A stretch of 64,000 nt of DNA from Imtechella halotolerans (lineage in GTDB: Bacteria; Bacteroidota; Bacteroidia; Flavobacteriales; Flavobacteriaceae), in the NCBI RefSeq assembly GCF_028743515.2, contig NZ_CP117969.2, positions 2,389,501 to 2,453,500 of the forward strand. The letters are read 5' to 3'. Position numbers and translations under genes: made by a program. Positions 27,192 through 35,892 of the stretch are shown in pieces. Positions within the stretch are counted from its first letter, which is position 1, and every line of letters starts with the position of its first letter. Under the pieces are notes generated by a model. That model had not been told where the DNA came from. It worked only from the letters and a program-made list of their open reading frames with translations, and made no database searches.

Positions 27192-28514
27192 ATGACGCAA
27201 AGACTGAGAAAAATTTTTATCACTCCATTTGAAAAATTCCTAAAAGTAGAAAGCCTTAGTGGTCTCCTACTTTTTGGCGCAACTATCATAAGTCTCCTTT
27301 GGGCAAATTCTACTTGGGGGGACACCTACAAAGAATTATGGGAAATACCTTTAGGATTTCAATTTCATAATTTTGAACTTACCAAACCGCTAATACTATG
27401 GATAAACGATGGACTTATGGCCATCTTTTTCTTCTTAATAGGTCTAGAGATTAAACGCGAAGTCCTTCTTGGAGAACTTAACACCTTAAAAAAAGCTTCA
27501 CTACCTATTTTTGCTGCTTTAGGTGGAATTATTATACCGGTATTACTATTCCTAGTACTTAACCCTTCAGGCGAGACTTCTAAGGGATGGGGGATTCCTA
27601 TGGCTACTGACATAGCATTCACATTAGCTATATTAAACCTACTAGGTAATCGAGTACCTTTAAGCCTAAAAATCTTCCTTACCGCTTTTGCTATTGTTGA
27701 TGACATCGGCGCTGTACTGACAATAGCGGTTTTTTATAGTACTAATATTGCCTGGGATTTAATTGGATATTCTTTCCTTTTATTAGCCTTCCTATTTATT
27801 TTAACCAAGCGAGGATATTACAATAGATTCCTGTATTTAGGAATTGGAAGCATTATATGGTTACTTTTCCTAAAATCTGGAATTCACCCAACCATTGCAG
27901 GTATTCTAATTGCATTTACTATACCTGTAAAACAAAGAGGAACTGTATTAGATAATTCAGAAGAGCTAAAAGACATAGTTGATCAACTCAGTGAGACAAA
28001 GCCAACTTCTAAACCAATATTGGTTGATGAGCAAATTTCATTAATAGAAGACCTAGAAGATTGGACCAAGAAAGTACAATCACCTTTACAAAATCTTGAG
28101 CACAAGTTGCACAGCTGGATAGCCTATTTTATAATACCTGTTTTTGCATTATCCAATGCTGGTGTTGCTATAAGCGCTGATAATGAATTACACACTGGAT
28201 TATCCTTAAGCATCATTATTGCCTTAATATTTGGAAAATCTATAGGTGTTGTAATATTATCATGGATAGGAGTAAAAACCGGTTTAGCTTCTTTACCAGC
28301 AGGAGTGAATTTTAATCAGATAATTGGAATTGGGTTTTTAGCAGGAGTTGGATTTACCATGTCAATTTTTATTGCGAATTTAGCCTTTGAAGGAAATACA
28401 ATTCTTATTGACTCTTCAAAAGTTGGAATTCTTGTTGGTTCCCTTATATCAGGATTTATAGGATACTTAATCCTTAGATTTCAATCTAAAAAAACTATCA
28501 CTACACAGGCGTAA
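27192..28514 (+). CDS. nhaA: NhaA Na+/H+ antiporter
   Basis: Exports Na+ in exchange for protons across the inner membrane. 440 residues from the ATG at 27192; the TTG at 27183 is less likely. The transport site is intact: AIVDDIGAVLT with the paired Asp residues, MATDIAFTLAIL with the third Asp, and the cytoplasmic start IFFFLIGLEIKRE. A hydrophilic loop (about 256-305) separates the two halves. Position after SulP and the USP-like gene suggests it renews the Na+ gradient used by, or disturbed by, the transporter. Confidence 0.96.
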   Translation: MTQRLRKIFITPFEKFLKVESLSGLLLFGATIISLLWANSTWGDTYKELWEIPLGFQFHNFELTKPLILWINDGLMAIFFFLIGLEIKREVLLGELNTLKKASLPIFAALGGIIIPVLLFLVLNPSGETSKGWGIPMATDIAFTLAILNLLGNRVPLSLKIFLTAFAIVDDIGAVLTIAVFYSTNIAWDLIGYSFLLLAFLFILTKRGYYNRFLYLGIGSIIWLLFLKSGIHPTIAGILIAFTIPVKQRGTVLDNSEELKDIVDQLSETKPTSKPILVDEQISLIEDLEDWTKKVQSPLQNLEHKLHSWIAYFIIPVFALSNAGVAISADNELHTGLSLSIIIALIFGKSIGVVILSWIGVKTGLASLPAGVNFNQIIGIGFLAGVGFTMSIFIANLAFEGNTILIDSSKVGILVGSLISGFIGYLILRFQSKKTITTQA

Positions 28515-28533
28515 CTAAAGCTCTACAGAATAC

Positions 28534-28566
28534 AAAAAATCCGAAGTAATTACTTCGGATTTTTTA
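28534..28566. terminator. bidirectional terminator between nhaA and pyk
   Basis: AAAAAATCCGAAGTAATTAC... is a near-perfect palindrome with A and T runs on its two sides. It serves the convergent genes nhaA (+) and pyk (-). Confidence 0.93.
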
Positions 28567-28587
28567 TTTCTTCTATATTAATGTTAG

Positions 28588-30033
28588 TTACTTAAAGTTA
28601 CATGTTGTAATTTCAGTTACCCGTAATGTATTAACCATTCCTTTATCTTGAATAGGCATTGCAGCCAAACTTATCATCATATCTCCTACACTTACAAATC
28701 CCTTTTCGCAAGCCATTCGATTAACATCCTCAATTGTTTCATCTGTGCTCACATACCGGTCATAATAAAATGCCTTTACTCCCCACAATAAATTTAATTG
28801 CGTCAATATACGCTTATTTGAAGTAAATACAAGAATATGAGCCTTAGGTCTCCAGGCAGAAATTTGAAATGCTGTATAACCACTATTGGTCAGTGTTGAT
28901 ATAACTTTAGCATCAATCTCATTAGCCATTAAGGATGCATGATAACATATAGATTTTGTGATATATCGTTTTGTACGAATATGAGGTGGTTCTTGTGGAA
29001 CTTTGATTAAAGAAGAGTGCTCAACACTCTCAATAATACTAGCCATACGCTCTATTACCTGTATAGGGTATGCACCAACTGAAGTCTCTCCTGATAGCAT
29101 TACGGCATCTGCTCCGTCCATTACTGAGTTAGCAACATCATTAACTTCAGCACGGGTTGGAGTCAAGCTTGTAATCATGCTCTCCATCATCTGGGTAGCA
29201 ATAATAACTGGTATTCGAGATTGTTTTGCCTTTAAAACAAGTTTTTTCTGAATAAGTGGAACTTCATGTGCAGGGACCTCTACACCTAGATCACCTCTAG
29301 CTACCATTAAACCGTCACAATAAGCTACTATCTTATCAATATTTTCTACCGCCTCTGGTTTTTCAATCTTAGCAATAATTGGAATCTTATGATCAGAATG
29401 TTTTTCTATTAACTCACGAAGATCTTGCAAATCTTGCCCATGACGAACAAATGATAACGCGATCCAGTCAACTTCTTGACTAATTGCAAAAATAGCATCC
29501 TCAATATCCTTTTTTGTTAGTGCTGGAAGAGACACATTAGTGTTGGGTAAGTTCACCCCCTTTTTAGATTTTAACGGACCACCTTGTATCACCTTTGCTT
29601 TGACTTCGTTTTTACGGTTAGTCGAAATCACCTCAAAAATGAGTTTACCATCATCCAATAATACTCGTTCACCAGCATTGACATCTTTAGGAAATTCTTT
29701 GTAGTTCATATACACACGCTCCCTGGTGCCCTCAAAAGGTTTTCCAGTTACGAATGTTATTTCGTCACCTTTTTCTACAACTACTTCTCCACTCATCACA
29801 CCTACTCGAAGTTTAGGACCTTGTAAGTCGGCTAATATAGCTGTGTTGTAACCCAGTTCCTCACTCAAAGAACGTATCATTTTAATACGTTCGGAAACCC
29901 CTTCATAATCTGCATGGGAAAAATTAATCCTGAAAACGTCTACTCCAGCCTCCATCATACCTTTGAGCACTTCTCTGGTACTGGTAGCTGGCCCCAATGT
30001 AGCTACTATTTTTGTTTTTTTTCTGTTAGGCAT
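28588..30033 (-). CDS. pyk: pyruvate kinase
   Basis: Last step of glycolysis, phosphoenolpyruvate plus ADP to pyruvate plus ATP. The 481-residue protein opens with KIVATLGPAT. It has FRINFSHA, the catalytic Lys in IIAKIEKPEAVENID, MVARGDLGVEVP and ATQMMESM, with a C-terminal regulatory domain from about 360. Length is normal. It lies 2 nt after the IPExxxVDY gene, with which it is cotranscribed. Confidence 0.97.
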   Translation of the reverse strand: MPNRKKTKIVATLGPATSTREVLKGMMEAGVDVFRINFSHADYEGVSERIKMIRSLSEELGYNTAILADLQGPKLRVGVMSGEVVVEKGDEITFVTGKPFEGTRERVYMNYKEFPKDVNAGERVLLDDGKLIFEVISTNRKNEVKAKVIQGGPLKSKKGVNLPNTNVSLPALTKKDIEDAIFAISQEVDWIALSFVRHGQDLQDLRELIEKHSDHKIPIIAKIEKPEAVENIDKIVAYCDGLMVARGDLGVEVPAHEVPLIQKKLVLKAKQSRIPVIIATQMMESMITSLTPTRAEVNDVANSVMDGADAVMLSGETSVGAYPIQVIERMASIIESVEHSSLIKVPQEPPHIRTKRYITKSICYHASLMANEIDAKVISTLTNSGYTAFQISAWRPKAHILVFTSNKRILTQLNLLWGVKAFYYDRYVSTDETIEDVNRMACEKGFVSVGDMMISLAAMPIQDKGMVNTLRVTEITTCNFK

Positions 30034-30035
30034 TA

Positions 30036-30500
30036 TTAAAAAATTAAGTTGTTTTTAGATTTTAGTTGGTGCGGATCCACTTCATAGGCAGTAACAACTC
30101 CTGAAACTTTCATCAATTCTTCAATTAATGAAGAACAAGTAAAGAATTGGTCAATGTTATTAATCTTAATGAAGTAATCTACTTTTTTCATCTCTGGAAC
30201 CAAATAGGCCTTTAGTAAGCCCTGTTCTGCAAAAAGTGATTGAGCATTTTTTGCCACATCCTCCCTTACTGCGATATTAGCAACGAGATACCATGTATGT
30301 TCCATATGTTTATCTTCCCATTCATAAACATTAAATCGATGTTGCTGATGATTTTCAACCACAATGGAACTATGAGAAAAATGAGTAGCTATAGCGGCGT
30401 TGATCTGGTACGCAAGCCGATAATCTTCTTCCTGACTATGAATGGCAATCAATGCAAAAGCAGCATCGCCAACATCCTCCAATAGCTTGTAAATAGCCAT
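30036..30500 (-). CDS. IPExxxVDY family protein
   Basis: A 154-residue cytoplasmic protein carrying the family motif as VPEMKKVDYFIKI (about 111-123). The family is restricted to Bacteroidota and has no known function. The gene precedes pyk by 2 nt, a linkage common in flavobacteria. The DYRLAYQINAAIATHF and YLVANIA segments suggest an alpha/beta fold. A role tied to pyruvate kinase is inferred from position only. Confidence 0.9.
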   Translation of the reverse strand: MAIYKLLEDVGDAAFALIAIHSQEEDYRLAYQINAAIATHFSHSSIVVENHQQHRFNVYEWEDKHMEHTWYLVANIAVREDVAKNAQSLFAEQGLLKAYLVPEMKKVDYFIKINNIDQFFTCSSLIEELMKVSGVVTAYEVDPHQLKSKNNLIF

Positions 30501-30611
30501 ACACCTGGTTTCAAAGAAGTGTAAAGATAAGGCATAAACCTCAAAAAAAAGAGGGTTTAACGTATTGTTTACGAATTATTTATAACGAAAACGTTTTAGT
30601 TTGAAAAAGAA

Positions 30612-31352
30612 TTATTTTTGAGCATCAATCTTGTTCTGGAGCTTGAAATAAGCACGCTTAGCTGCACGTTCCTCGGCCTTCTTTTTAGAGGTCGCTCTTG
30701 CCTTTGCGGCAATCTTACCATCTATAAATAACTTTACTGCAAAGTGTTTAATTAGCTCATTACCGCTGTCATCATATACTTCAAACAAAAAAGTCTTTTT
30801 CTCCTTCTGAGCCCATTCTATTAACAAGCTTTTATAGCTTAAAATTTTACCTTCAAGCTTTTCAATATCAACATAAGGTTTAATAACTTTCTTTTGCACA
30901 AAACGTTCACAAAACATATAACCTCTATCTAAAAATATTGCACCGACTAAAGCCTCAAATACATTTCCGTGAATATTTTCTCCAAAATGCTCTTTAGGAA
31001 TTTTACTATCCACCAAATGGATAAGCCCAAGATCTTTACCAAGCTCGTTAAGATGCTCTCTACTCACAACCTTAGAACGCATTTTAGTAAGATAGCCTTC
31101 ATCTCCTGAAGGCACTTGGTTAAATAAGTGATTTGAGATAATAGAACCCAGCATAGCATCTCCTAAAAATTCCAAACGCTCATAGTTTACTGGATTACCT
31201 TTGGCATCCTTTTTATTAATAGACCGATGCGTAAAAGCTTTTTTATAGATTTCTAAATCCTTAGGCGCAAACCCAATAATTCCTTTTAAACGCATAAAAA
31301 AATTCCCGTCATCAGCTGAGCGGGAATGTAGTATTTTATGAATAAGCCCCAT
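30612..31352 (-). CDS. rnc: ribonuclease III
   Basis: Cleaves double-stranded RNA in rRNA and mRNA processing. 246 residues. The RNase III signature is NYERLEFLGDAMLGSIIS (about 56-73) and a second acidic site lies in NVFEALVGAIFLDRGY. A C-terminal dsRNA-binding domain (about 168-242) ends with KAKARATSKKKAEERAAKRAYFKL. It starts 12 nt after fabF, the same acpP-fabF-rnc order as in many bacteria. The hairpin between acpP and fabF could be one of its own substrates. Confidence 0.96.
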   Translation of the reverse strand: MGLIHKILHSRSADDGNFFMRLKGIIGFAPKDLEIYKKAFTHRSINKKDAKGNPVNYERLEFLGDAMLGSIISNHLFNQVPSGDEGYLTKMRSKVVSREHLNELGKDLGLIHLVDSKIPKEHFGENIHGNVFEALVGAIFLDRGYMFCERFVQKKVIKPYVDIEKLEGKILSYKSLLIEWAQKEKKTFLFEVYDDSGNELIKHFAVKLFIDGKIAAKARATSKKKAEERAAKRAYFKLQNKIDAQK

Positions 31353-31364
31353 AGGGAAATAAGT

Positions 31365-32615
31365 CTAATTTAATTTTCTGAACAGGACACAAGCATTATG
31401 CCCACCAAAACCAAAAGTATTGCTAATTGCGACTTTAACATCACGCTTTTGAGCCCTATTGAAAGTAAAATTCAATTTAGGATCAATATTCTCATCAAAA
31501 GTTTCATGATTGATTGTAGGCGGTACAACTCCATGCTCAATTGCCAATATTGAGGCAATGGCTTCAATAGCTCCAGCCGCACCTAATAAATGCCCAGTCA
31601 TTGACTTAGTGGAATTAATATTAATTTTGTACGCGTGTTCTCCAAAGACATTAACAATAGCCTTAGACTCAGCCACATCACCTAATGGAGTTGAAGTACC
31701 ATGCATATTAATGGCATCAACTTCCTCTGGTGACACACCAGCATCTTTTAAACAATTCAACATTACTTGACGCGCTCCCAAACCTTCTGGATGTGGAGCA
31801 GTCATATGGTAAGCATCTGCTGAAAGACCACCACCTGCCAATTCACAGTATATCTTAGCACCACGCGCTATTGCGTGGTCGTAATCTTCCAATATAATAG
31901 CTCCAGCACCTTCGCCCAAAACAAACCCATCACGGTTGGCATCAAACGGCCTTGAAGCAGTTTTAGGATCATCATTACGGGTGGATAGTGCATGCATAGC
32001 GTTAAATCCTCCCATTCCAGCAGCAGTAACTGCCGCCTCGGATCCTCCGGTTACCACCACATCAGCGTAACCCAAGCGAATGTAATTAAGCGCATCAATC
32101 ATAGCGTTAGCTGATGACGCGCATGCAGAAACAGTTGTAAAGTTTGGTCCTCTAAATCCATACTTCATAGAAATAACCCCCGGTGCTATATCGGCAATCA
32201 TTTTAGGTATAAAGAAAGGATTAAAACGAGGTGTTCCATCACCTGAACCGAAATTGAGAACTTCATCTTGAAATGTCTCTAGACCACCAATACCGGCACC
32301 CCAAATAACACCTACACGATCCTTATCAAGTTTTTCTACATCCAATTTTGAATCAACTATAGCTTCATCTGAAGCTACTACAGCATATTGAGCAAACTTA
32401 TCGAGTTTTCTAGCCTCTTTTCTGTCAATGAAATCAGTAACGTTGAAGTTTTTAATTTCACATGCAAATTGTGTTTTAAATTTGGAAGCATCAAAATGCG
32501 TGATGGGAGCTGCTCCGCTCACACCATTTTTTAACCCTTCCCAGTATTCTTGTATAGTGTTCCCAATAGGGGTTAATGCTCCTAAACCAGTGACAACAAC
32601 GCGCCTTAGTTTCAT
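31365..32615 (-). CDS. fabF: 3-oxoacyl-ACP synthase II
   Basis: Condenses acyl-ACP with malonyl-ACP in fatty-acid elongation. 416 residues with the thiolase-fold opening RRVVVTGLGALTPIG, the active Cys in TVSACASSANAM, His in MHGTSTPLGD, Lys/His in TKSMTGHLLGAAGAIEA, and the end ISNTFGFGGHNA. All catalytic residues are present. It lies 100 nt after acpP, with a strong hairpin between them. Confidence 0.97.
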   Translation of the reverse strand: MKLRRVVVTGLGALTPIGNTIQEYWEGLKNGVSGAAPITHFDASKFKTQFACEIKNFNVTDFIDRKEARKLDKFAQYAVVASDEAIVDSKLDVEKLDKDRVGVIWGAGIGGLETFQDEVLNFGSGDGTPRFNPFFIPKMIADIAPGVISMKYGFRGPNFTTVSACASSANAMIDALNYIRLGYADVVVTGGSEAAVTAAGMGGFNAMHALSTRNDDPKTASRPFDANRDGFVLGEGAGAIILEDYDHAIARGAKIYCELAGGGLSADAYHMTAPHPEGLGARQVMLNCLKDAGVSPEEVDAINMHGTSTPLGDVAESKAIVNVFGEHAYKININSTKSMTGHLLGAAGAIEAIASILAIEHGVVPPTINHETFDENIDPKLNFTFNRAQKRDVKVAISNTFGFGGHNACVLFRKLN

Positions 32616-32650
32616 GCTATGATAGTTAGTGTTATGTAAAAAAACAAATT

Positions 32651-32695
32651 ACACTTCAAGAGAATGCGTACCGTGGTACGCATTCTAAAAAGTGT
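32651..32695 (-). promoter_or_regulatory. intercistronic hairpin between acpP and fabF
   Basis: A 12-bp perfect stem (32661-32672 with 32675-32686, 2-nt centre) inside a second 6-bp stem ACACTT / AAGTGT (32651-32656, 32690-32695). In the acpP-fabF message it is followed at a distance by TTTGTTTTTTT. It could act as a partial terminator, an RNase III site or a 3' stabiliser of the acpP message, giving more ACP than FabF. Confidence 0.65.
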
Positions 32696-32715
32696 ATTTT
32701 CAGTATCGTTTGTGC

Positions 32716-32949
32716 TTATTTTGCTGATTCAATATATTGAATTGCTTGACCTACAGTGGCAATGTTTTCAGCCTGATCGTCAGGGATTTGAATATCGAAT
32801 TCTTTCTCAAATTCCATGATCAACTCTACAGTGTCTAATGAGTCTGCGCCTAAATCGTTAGTGAAGCTTGCTTCTGCTACTACTTCATTCTCGTCTACAC
32901 CTAATTTGTCTACGATAATCGCCTTTACTCTTGATGCAATGTCTGACAT
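32716..32949 (-). CDS. acpP: acyl carrier protein
   Basis: Carries acyl chains on phosphopantetheine during fatty-acid synthesis. 77 residues, strongly acidic, with the attachment Ser37 in [16 protein letters not shown]. It is first in the acpP-fabF-rnc operon and has a good promoter upstream. Full length and all conserved residues are present. Confidence 0.98.
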   Translation of the reverse strand: MSDIASRVKAIIVDKLGVDENEVVAEASFTNDLGADSLDTVELIMEFEKEFDIQIPDDQAENIATVGQAIQYIESAK

Positions 32950-32980
32950 AATCTTTAGTTTTTAAAATTTAAATTGTTGG

Positions 32981-33009
32981 CAAAAATAAAAAACTTTGGG
33001 TTAATACAA
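32981..33009 (-). promoter_or_regulatory. promoter of acpP-fabF-rnc
   Basis: On the minus strand TTG (33007-33009), 18 nt, then TATTTTTG (32981-32988), a full match to the Bacteroidota consensus. It lies 31 nt before the acpP start. Confidence 0.7.
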
Positions 33010-33123
33010 CGCAATAGTTAAAAAATGTCTCCTAATTTACTAAAAAAATCAATCTCCCTATTTATTTTGCCTTCGGTTTCTGAATTATTATTCCTTTTTT
33101 TGCACCCTAAATCTTGTTCTTTT

Positions 33124-33690
33124 ATGAAACGTCTAGTCATTTTTGCTTCTGGGTCTGGTACTAACGCCGAAAACATTGTCAATTATTTTCGTAAAAATAA
33201 CCAAGCCGAAACCGTCTTAATCCTTTCGAATAAGCAAGATGCCAAAGTACTGGATCGTGCAACAAAACTAGAAATTCCATCTGTATACTTTACTAGAACA
33301 GATCTTTATAACAACGATAAAGTCCTACAATTGCTTCTTGACGCCAAGCCTGATCTTATTATTTTAGCTGGCTTTTTATGGCGATTTCCAGAAGAAATTT
33401 TAAGAAATTATCCGAATAAAGTAATAAATATTCACCCGGCTTTATTGCCAAAATACGGAGGAAAAGGTATGTATGGAATGCATGTTCATGAATCAGTAGT
33501 TGAAAATAACGAAACTGAAACAGGCATAACAATCCACTACGTTAATGAACATTATGATGAAGGAGCTATTATTTTTCAAGCCTCCACACCTATAAATACA
33601 TCTGACACCCCATTAACAGTGGCCAATAAAGTACATCAATTAGAATATGAATTTTTTCCAAAAATAATTTCCCAGTTAATAAATGAATAA
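33124..33690 (+). CDS. purN: phosphoribosylglycinamide formyltransferase
   Basis: Transfers a formyl group from 10-formyl-tetrahydrofolate to GAR in purine synthesis. 188 residues from the ATG at 33124 (MKRLVIFASGSGTN); the longer frame from 33025 adds 33 residues that do not belong to the family. The catalytic Asn-His-Asp set is visible in INIHPALLPKYGG and HYVNEHYDEGAII. Its end overlaps rnhA by 8 nt. Confidence 0.95.
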   Translation: MKRLVIFASGSGTNAENIVNYFRKNNQAETVLILSNKQDAKVLDRATKLEIPSVYFTRTDLYNNDKVLQLLLDAKPDLIILAGFLWRFPEEILRNYPNKVINIHPALLPKYGGKGMYGMHVHESVVENNETETGITIHYVNEHYDEGAIIFQASTPINTSDTPLTVANKVHQLEYEFFPKIISQLINE

Positions 33691-34159
33691 TCCACATGTA
33701 CATATTTTTACCGATGGTGCCGCTAGAGGAAACCCTGGACCAGGCGGGTATGGTATTGTTATGGAATGGGTTGGAACTCCCTACAAAAAAGAATTCTCAG
33801 AGGGATACAAATACACAACCAATAATCGCATGGAATTACTTGCGGTTATTGTAGCGCTAAAAAAATTAAAGATACCGAATGTAAATGTTACTGTATTTAC
33901 AGACTCGAAATATGTATCTGACGCTGTTCAAAAAGGGTGGGTTTTTAAATGGGAACGAACCTATTTCACTGGAAAGAAAAATAGTGACCTTTGGATTTCC
34001 TTCCTTAAAGAATATCGAAAACATAGAGTAAACATACAATGGGTAAAAGGACACAACAACCATCCCCAAAACGAGCGATGTGACTTTTTGGCTGTCGAAG
34101 CGTCCAAAAAACCAAAACTACTTATCGACAAAGGATTCGAACAAAACAACTCCCTGTAA
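33683..34159 (+). CDS. rnhA: ribonuclease HI
   Basis: Degrades RNA in RNA-DNA hybrids. 158 residues with the catalytic carboxylates in IFTDGAARGNPGPGGYG, NNRMELLAVI, and VFTDSKYV, and the fourth Asp in NERCDFLA. The ATG lies inside the end of purN, so the two are translationally coupled. A normal-length type 1 enzyme. Confidence 0.96.
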   Translation: MNNPHVHIFTDGAARGNPGPGGYGIVMEWVGTPYKKEFSEGYKYTTNNRMELLAVIVALKKLKIPNVNVTVFTDSKYVSDAVQKGWVFKWERTYFTGKKNSDLWISFLKEYRKHRVNIQWVKGHNNHPQNERCDFLAVEASKKPKLLIDKGFEQNNSL

Positions 34160-34184
34160 TGACAGTTATCTACTAAATTTTAGG

Positions 34185-34192
34185 TATCTTTG
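34185..34192 (+). promoter_or_regulatory. promoter -7 element of the START-domain gene
   Basis: TATCTTTG matches TAnnTTTG, 25 nt before the ATG. The -33 region has only a TTA at 16 nt. Confidence 0.4.
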
Positions 34193-34216
34193 TAAGGATA
34201 ACTTCCCTCGGATATC

Positions 34217-34831
34217 ATGAGTTACGGTGTTAGGATTTTATTATACCTTTCTTTTCTTCTCCCATTGTCAATTTGGAGTCAAGAAAACAATTGGGAATTA
34301 AAAAAAATGCGAAATGGTATTCAAGTATACACGCGGACTATACCCAATTCAACTAACAAAGAGTACAAAGCAGTAGTAACAGTCAAATCTTCCATGGAAA
34401 AAGCAGTTACAACACTTTTGGATGGCAACAATTTGTACGAGTGGAATCATCAAACTCCTGAAAGCAAAACTATCAGAAAAATCAACGAACATACTGTTGT
34501 TATTTGGATGAAAAACCAAACACCTTGGCCAATCCCCAACAGAGACCATATTGCTAGATTAGAAGCGGAATACCTTAATAATTATACCGTAAAAATAAGC
34601 ATTACTCCAGAAAAACAATTTTTGATTCCAACTAGTAAAAATGTAATACGTATGGAGGATTTCAAAGGCTTCTGGCTTGTTGTGGATCATGGAAATCAAC
34701 TTATTATTACACAACAACTTTATGGAGATGCCGGAGGAAATCTTCCCGATTGGTTAGTAAATAGTGCTCTAACTACAGCTCCTTACAACACCTTACTCAA
34801 TCTTAAAAACAAGCTTGAAACCACTCCATAA
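34217..34831 (+). CDS. START/SRPBCC-domain exported protein
   Basis: A 204-residue protein with a signal peptide (about 1-21, LLYLSFLLPLSIWSQ) and a START-like lipid-binding fold (about 24-200): WELKKMRNGIQVYTRTIPNSTNKEYKAV, DGNNLYEWNHQTPESKTI, WPIPNRDHIARLE. Related periplasmic proteins bind hydrophobic ligands, but the ligand is unknown. Probably monocistronic. Confidence 0.87.
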   Translation: MSYGVRILLYLSFLLPLSIWSQENNWELKKMRNGIQVYTRTIPNSTNKEYKAVVTVKSSMEKAVTTLLDGNNLYEWNHQTPESKTIRKINEHTVVIWMKNQTPWPIPNRDHIARLEAEYLNNYTVKISITPEKQFLIPTSKNVIRMEDFKGFWLVVDHGNQLIITQQLYGDAGGNLPDWLVNSALTTAPYNTLLNLKNKLETTP

Positions 34832-34859
34832 TCACCATTTTATCTATCTTTCAACACTA

Positions 34860-34887
34860 TTGCTTGAATTTTTTTTATGTAAATTTG
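34860..34887 (+). promoter_or_regulatory. promoter of the PfkB-family kinase gene
   Basis: TTG (34860-34862), 17 nt, then TAAATTTG (34880-34887). A start near 34893 fits the ATG at 34909 and argues against the longer frame from 34864. Confidence 0.55.
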
Positions 34888-34908
34888 CAAAAAAATAGAA
34901 CGCCCGAG

Positions 34909-35835
34909 ATGAGCAAATTATTGATTGTAGGCACTGTAGCTTTTGACGCTATTGAAACTCCTTTTGGAAAAACTGATAAAATTTTAGGTGGAGCCGGCAC
35001 CTATATAGGATTGGCAGCGTCACAATTCAATGTAGATTCAGCTATTGTATCAGTAGTAGGAGAAGACTTTCCTCAGGCATATCTTGATATGCTTGCATCA
35101 AAAAAAATTGATGTCTCAGGCATTGAAATAGTAAATGGGGGAAAGACTTTTTTCTGGAGTGGAAAATATCATAATGATTTAAATACCCGAGACACCTTAG
35201 ATACCCAACTTAATGTATTGGCAGATTTCAATCCTGTAGTTCCTAAAAATTATATAGACGCAGAAGTTTTAATGCTCGGTAACCTTCATCCCTCAATACA
35301 ATTAAGTGTTATTGAACAGATGGTGAAACGTCCAAAATTAATTGTTCTTGACACTATGAACTTCTGGATGAATCACACTTGGGATGAACTATTAGAAGTT
35401 ATAGCTAAAGTTGACATCATTACCATTAATGATGAAGAGGCAAGACAACTCACTGGAGAATATTCATTACTTAAGGCTGCTCAAAAAATCCATTCTATGG
35501 GACCAACTAATGTGGTTATCAAAAAAGGAGAACACGGAGCTTTATTATTTCATAATGACAATGTCTTTTTTGCTCCAGCCCTTCCACTTGAAGAAGTTTT
35601 TGACCCAACAGGAGCAGGAGACACATTTGCTGGAGGCCTCGTTGGATACCTTACAAAAACAAATGATTTTTCCTTTGAAAACATGAAAAATGGTATTATT
35701 TACGGATCTAATCTCGCCTCTTTTTGTGTTGAAAAATTTGGAACAGAGCGTATGGAAGATCTCAGCAAAGAGGCTATTCAAAAACGCTTACAACAATTCA
35801 GACAATTAACTCAATTTGAAATAGAAATTGCATAA
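34909..35835 (+). CDS. PfkB-family carbohydrate/nucleoside kinase
   Basis: A 308-residue kinase started at the ATG at 34909 (MSKLLIVGTVAFDAIETP). The PfkB anion-hole signature is DPTGAGDTFAGG near residue 230, with the catalytic Asp in GAGD. The N-terminal ligand site reads KILGGAGTYIGLAASQF. The substrate could be a sugar, a nucleoside or another alcohol. A terminator separates it from the PurF-like gene. Confidence 0.93.
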   Translation: MSKLLIVGTVAFDAIETPFGKTDKILGGAGTYIGLAASQFNVDSAIVSVVGEDFPQAYLDMLASKKIDVSGIEIVNGGKTFFWSGKYHNDLNTRDTLDTQLNVLADFNPVVPKNYIDAEVLMLGNLHPSIQLSVIEQMVKRPKLIVLDTMNFWMNHTWDELLEVIAKVDIITINDEEARQLTGEYSLLKAAQKIHSMGPTNVVIKKGEHGALLFHNDNVFFAPALPLEEVFDPTGAGDTFAGGLVGYLTKTNDFSFENMKNGIIYGSNLASFCVEKFGTERMEDLSKEAIQKRLQQFRQLTQFEIEIA

Positions 35836-35843
35836 TAATTGCT

Positions 35844-35868
35844 GCCTGGAAATTTCCGGGCTTTTTTT
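35844..35868 (+). terminator. terminator after the PfkB-family gene
   Basis: GCCTGGAAATTTCCGGGC folds into one stem (one U-G pair), followed by seven T. It also forms the leader of the next gene. Confidence 0.85.
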
Positions 35869-35892
35869 ATACTAAAGAACAACAACACAACT

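Noticed and set aside
30537-30563. Terminator after rnc
   Set aside because: AAACCTC / GAGGGTTT with an A8 loop is a possible stem, but no T run follows in the direction of rnc.
33025-33123. 33-residue N-terminal extension of purN
   Set aside because: The conserved protein starts at MKRLVIFASGSG (33124); the extension has no family match.
34860-34908. N-terminal extension of the PfkB-family kinase
   Set aside because: It overlaps the promoter; the family start is MSKLLIVG at 34909.
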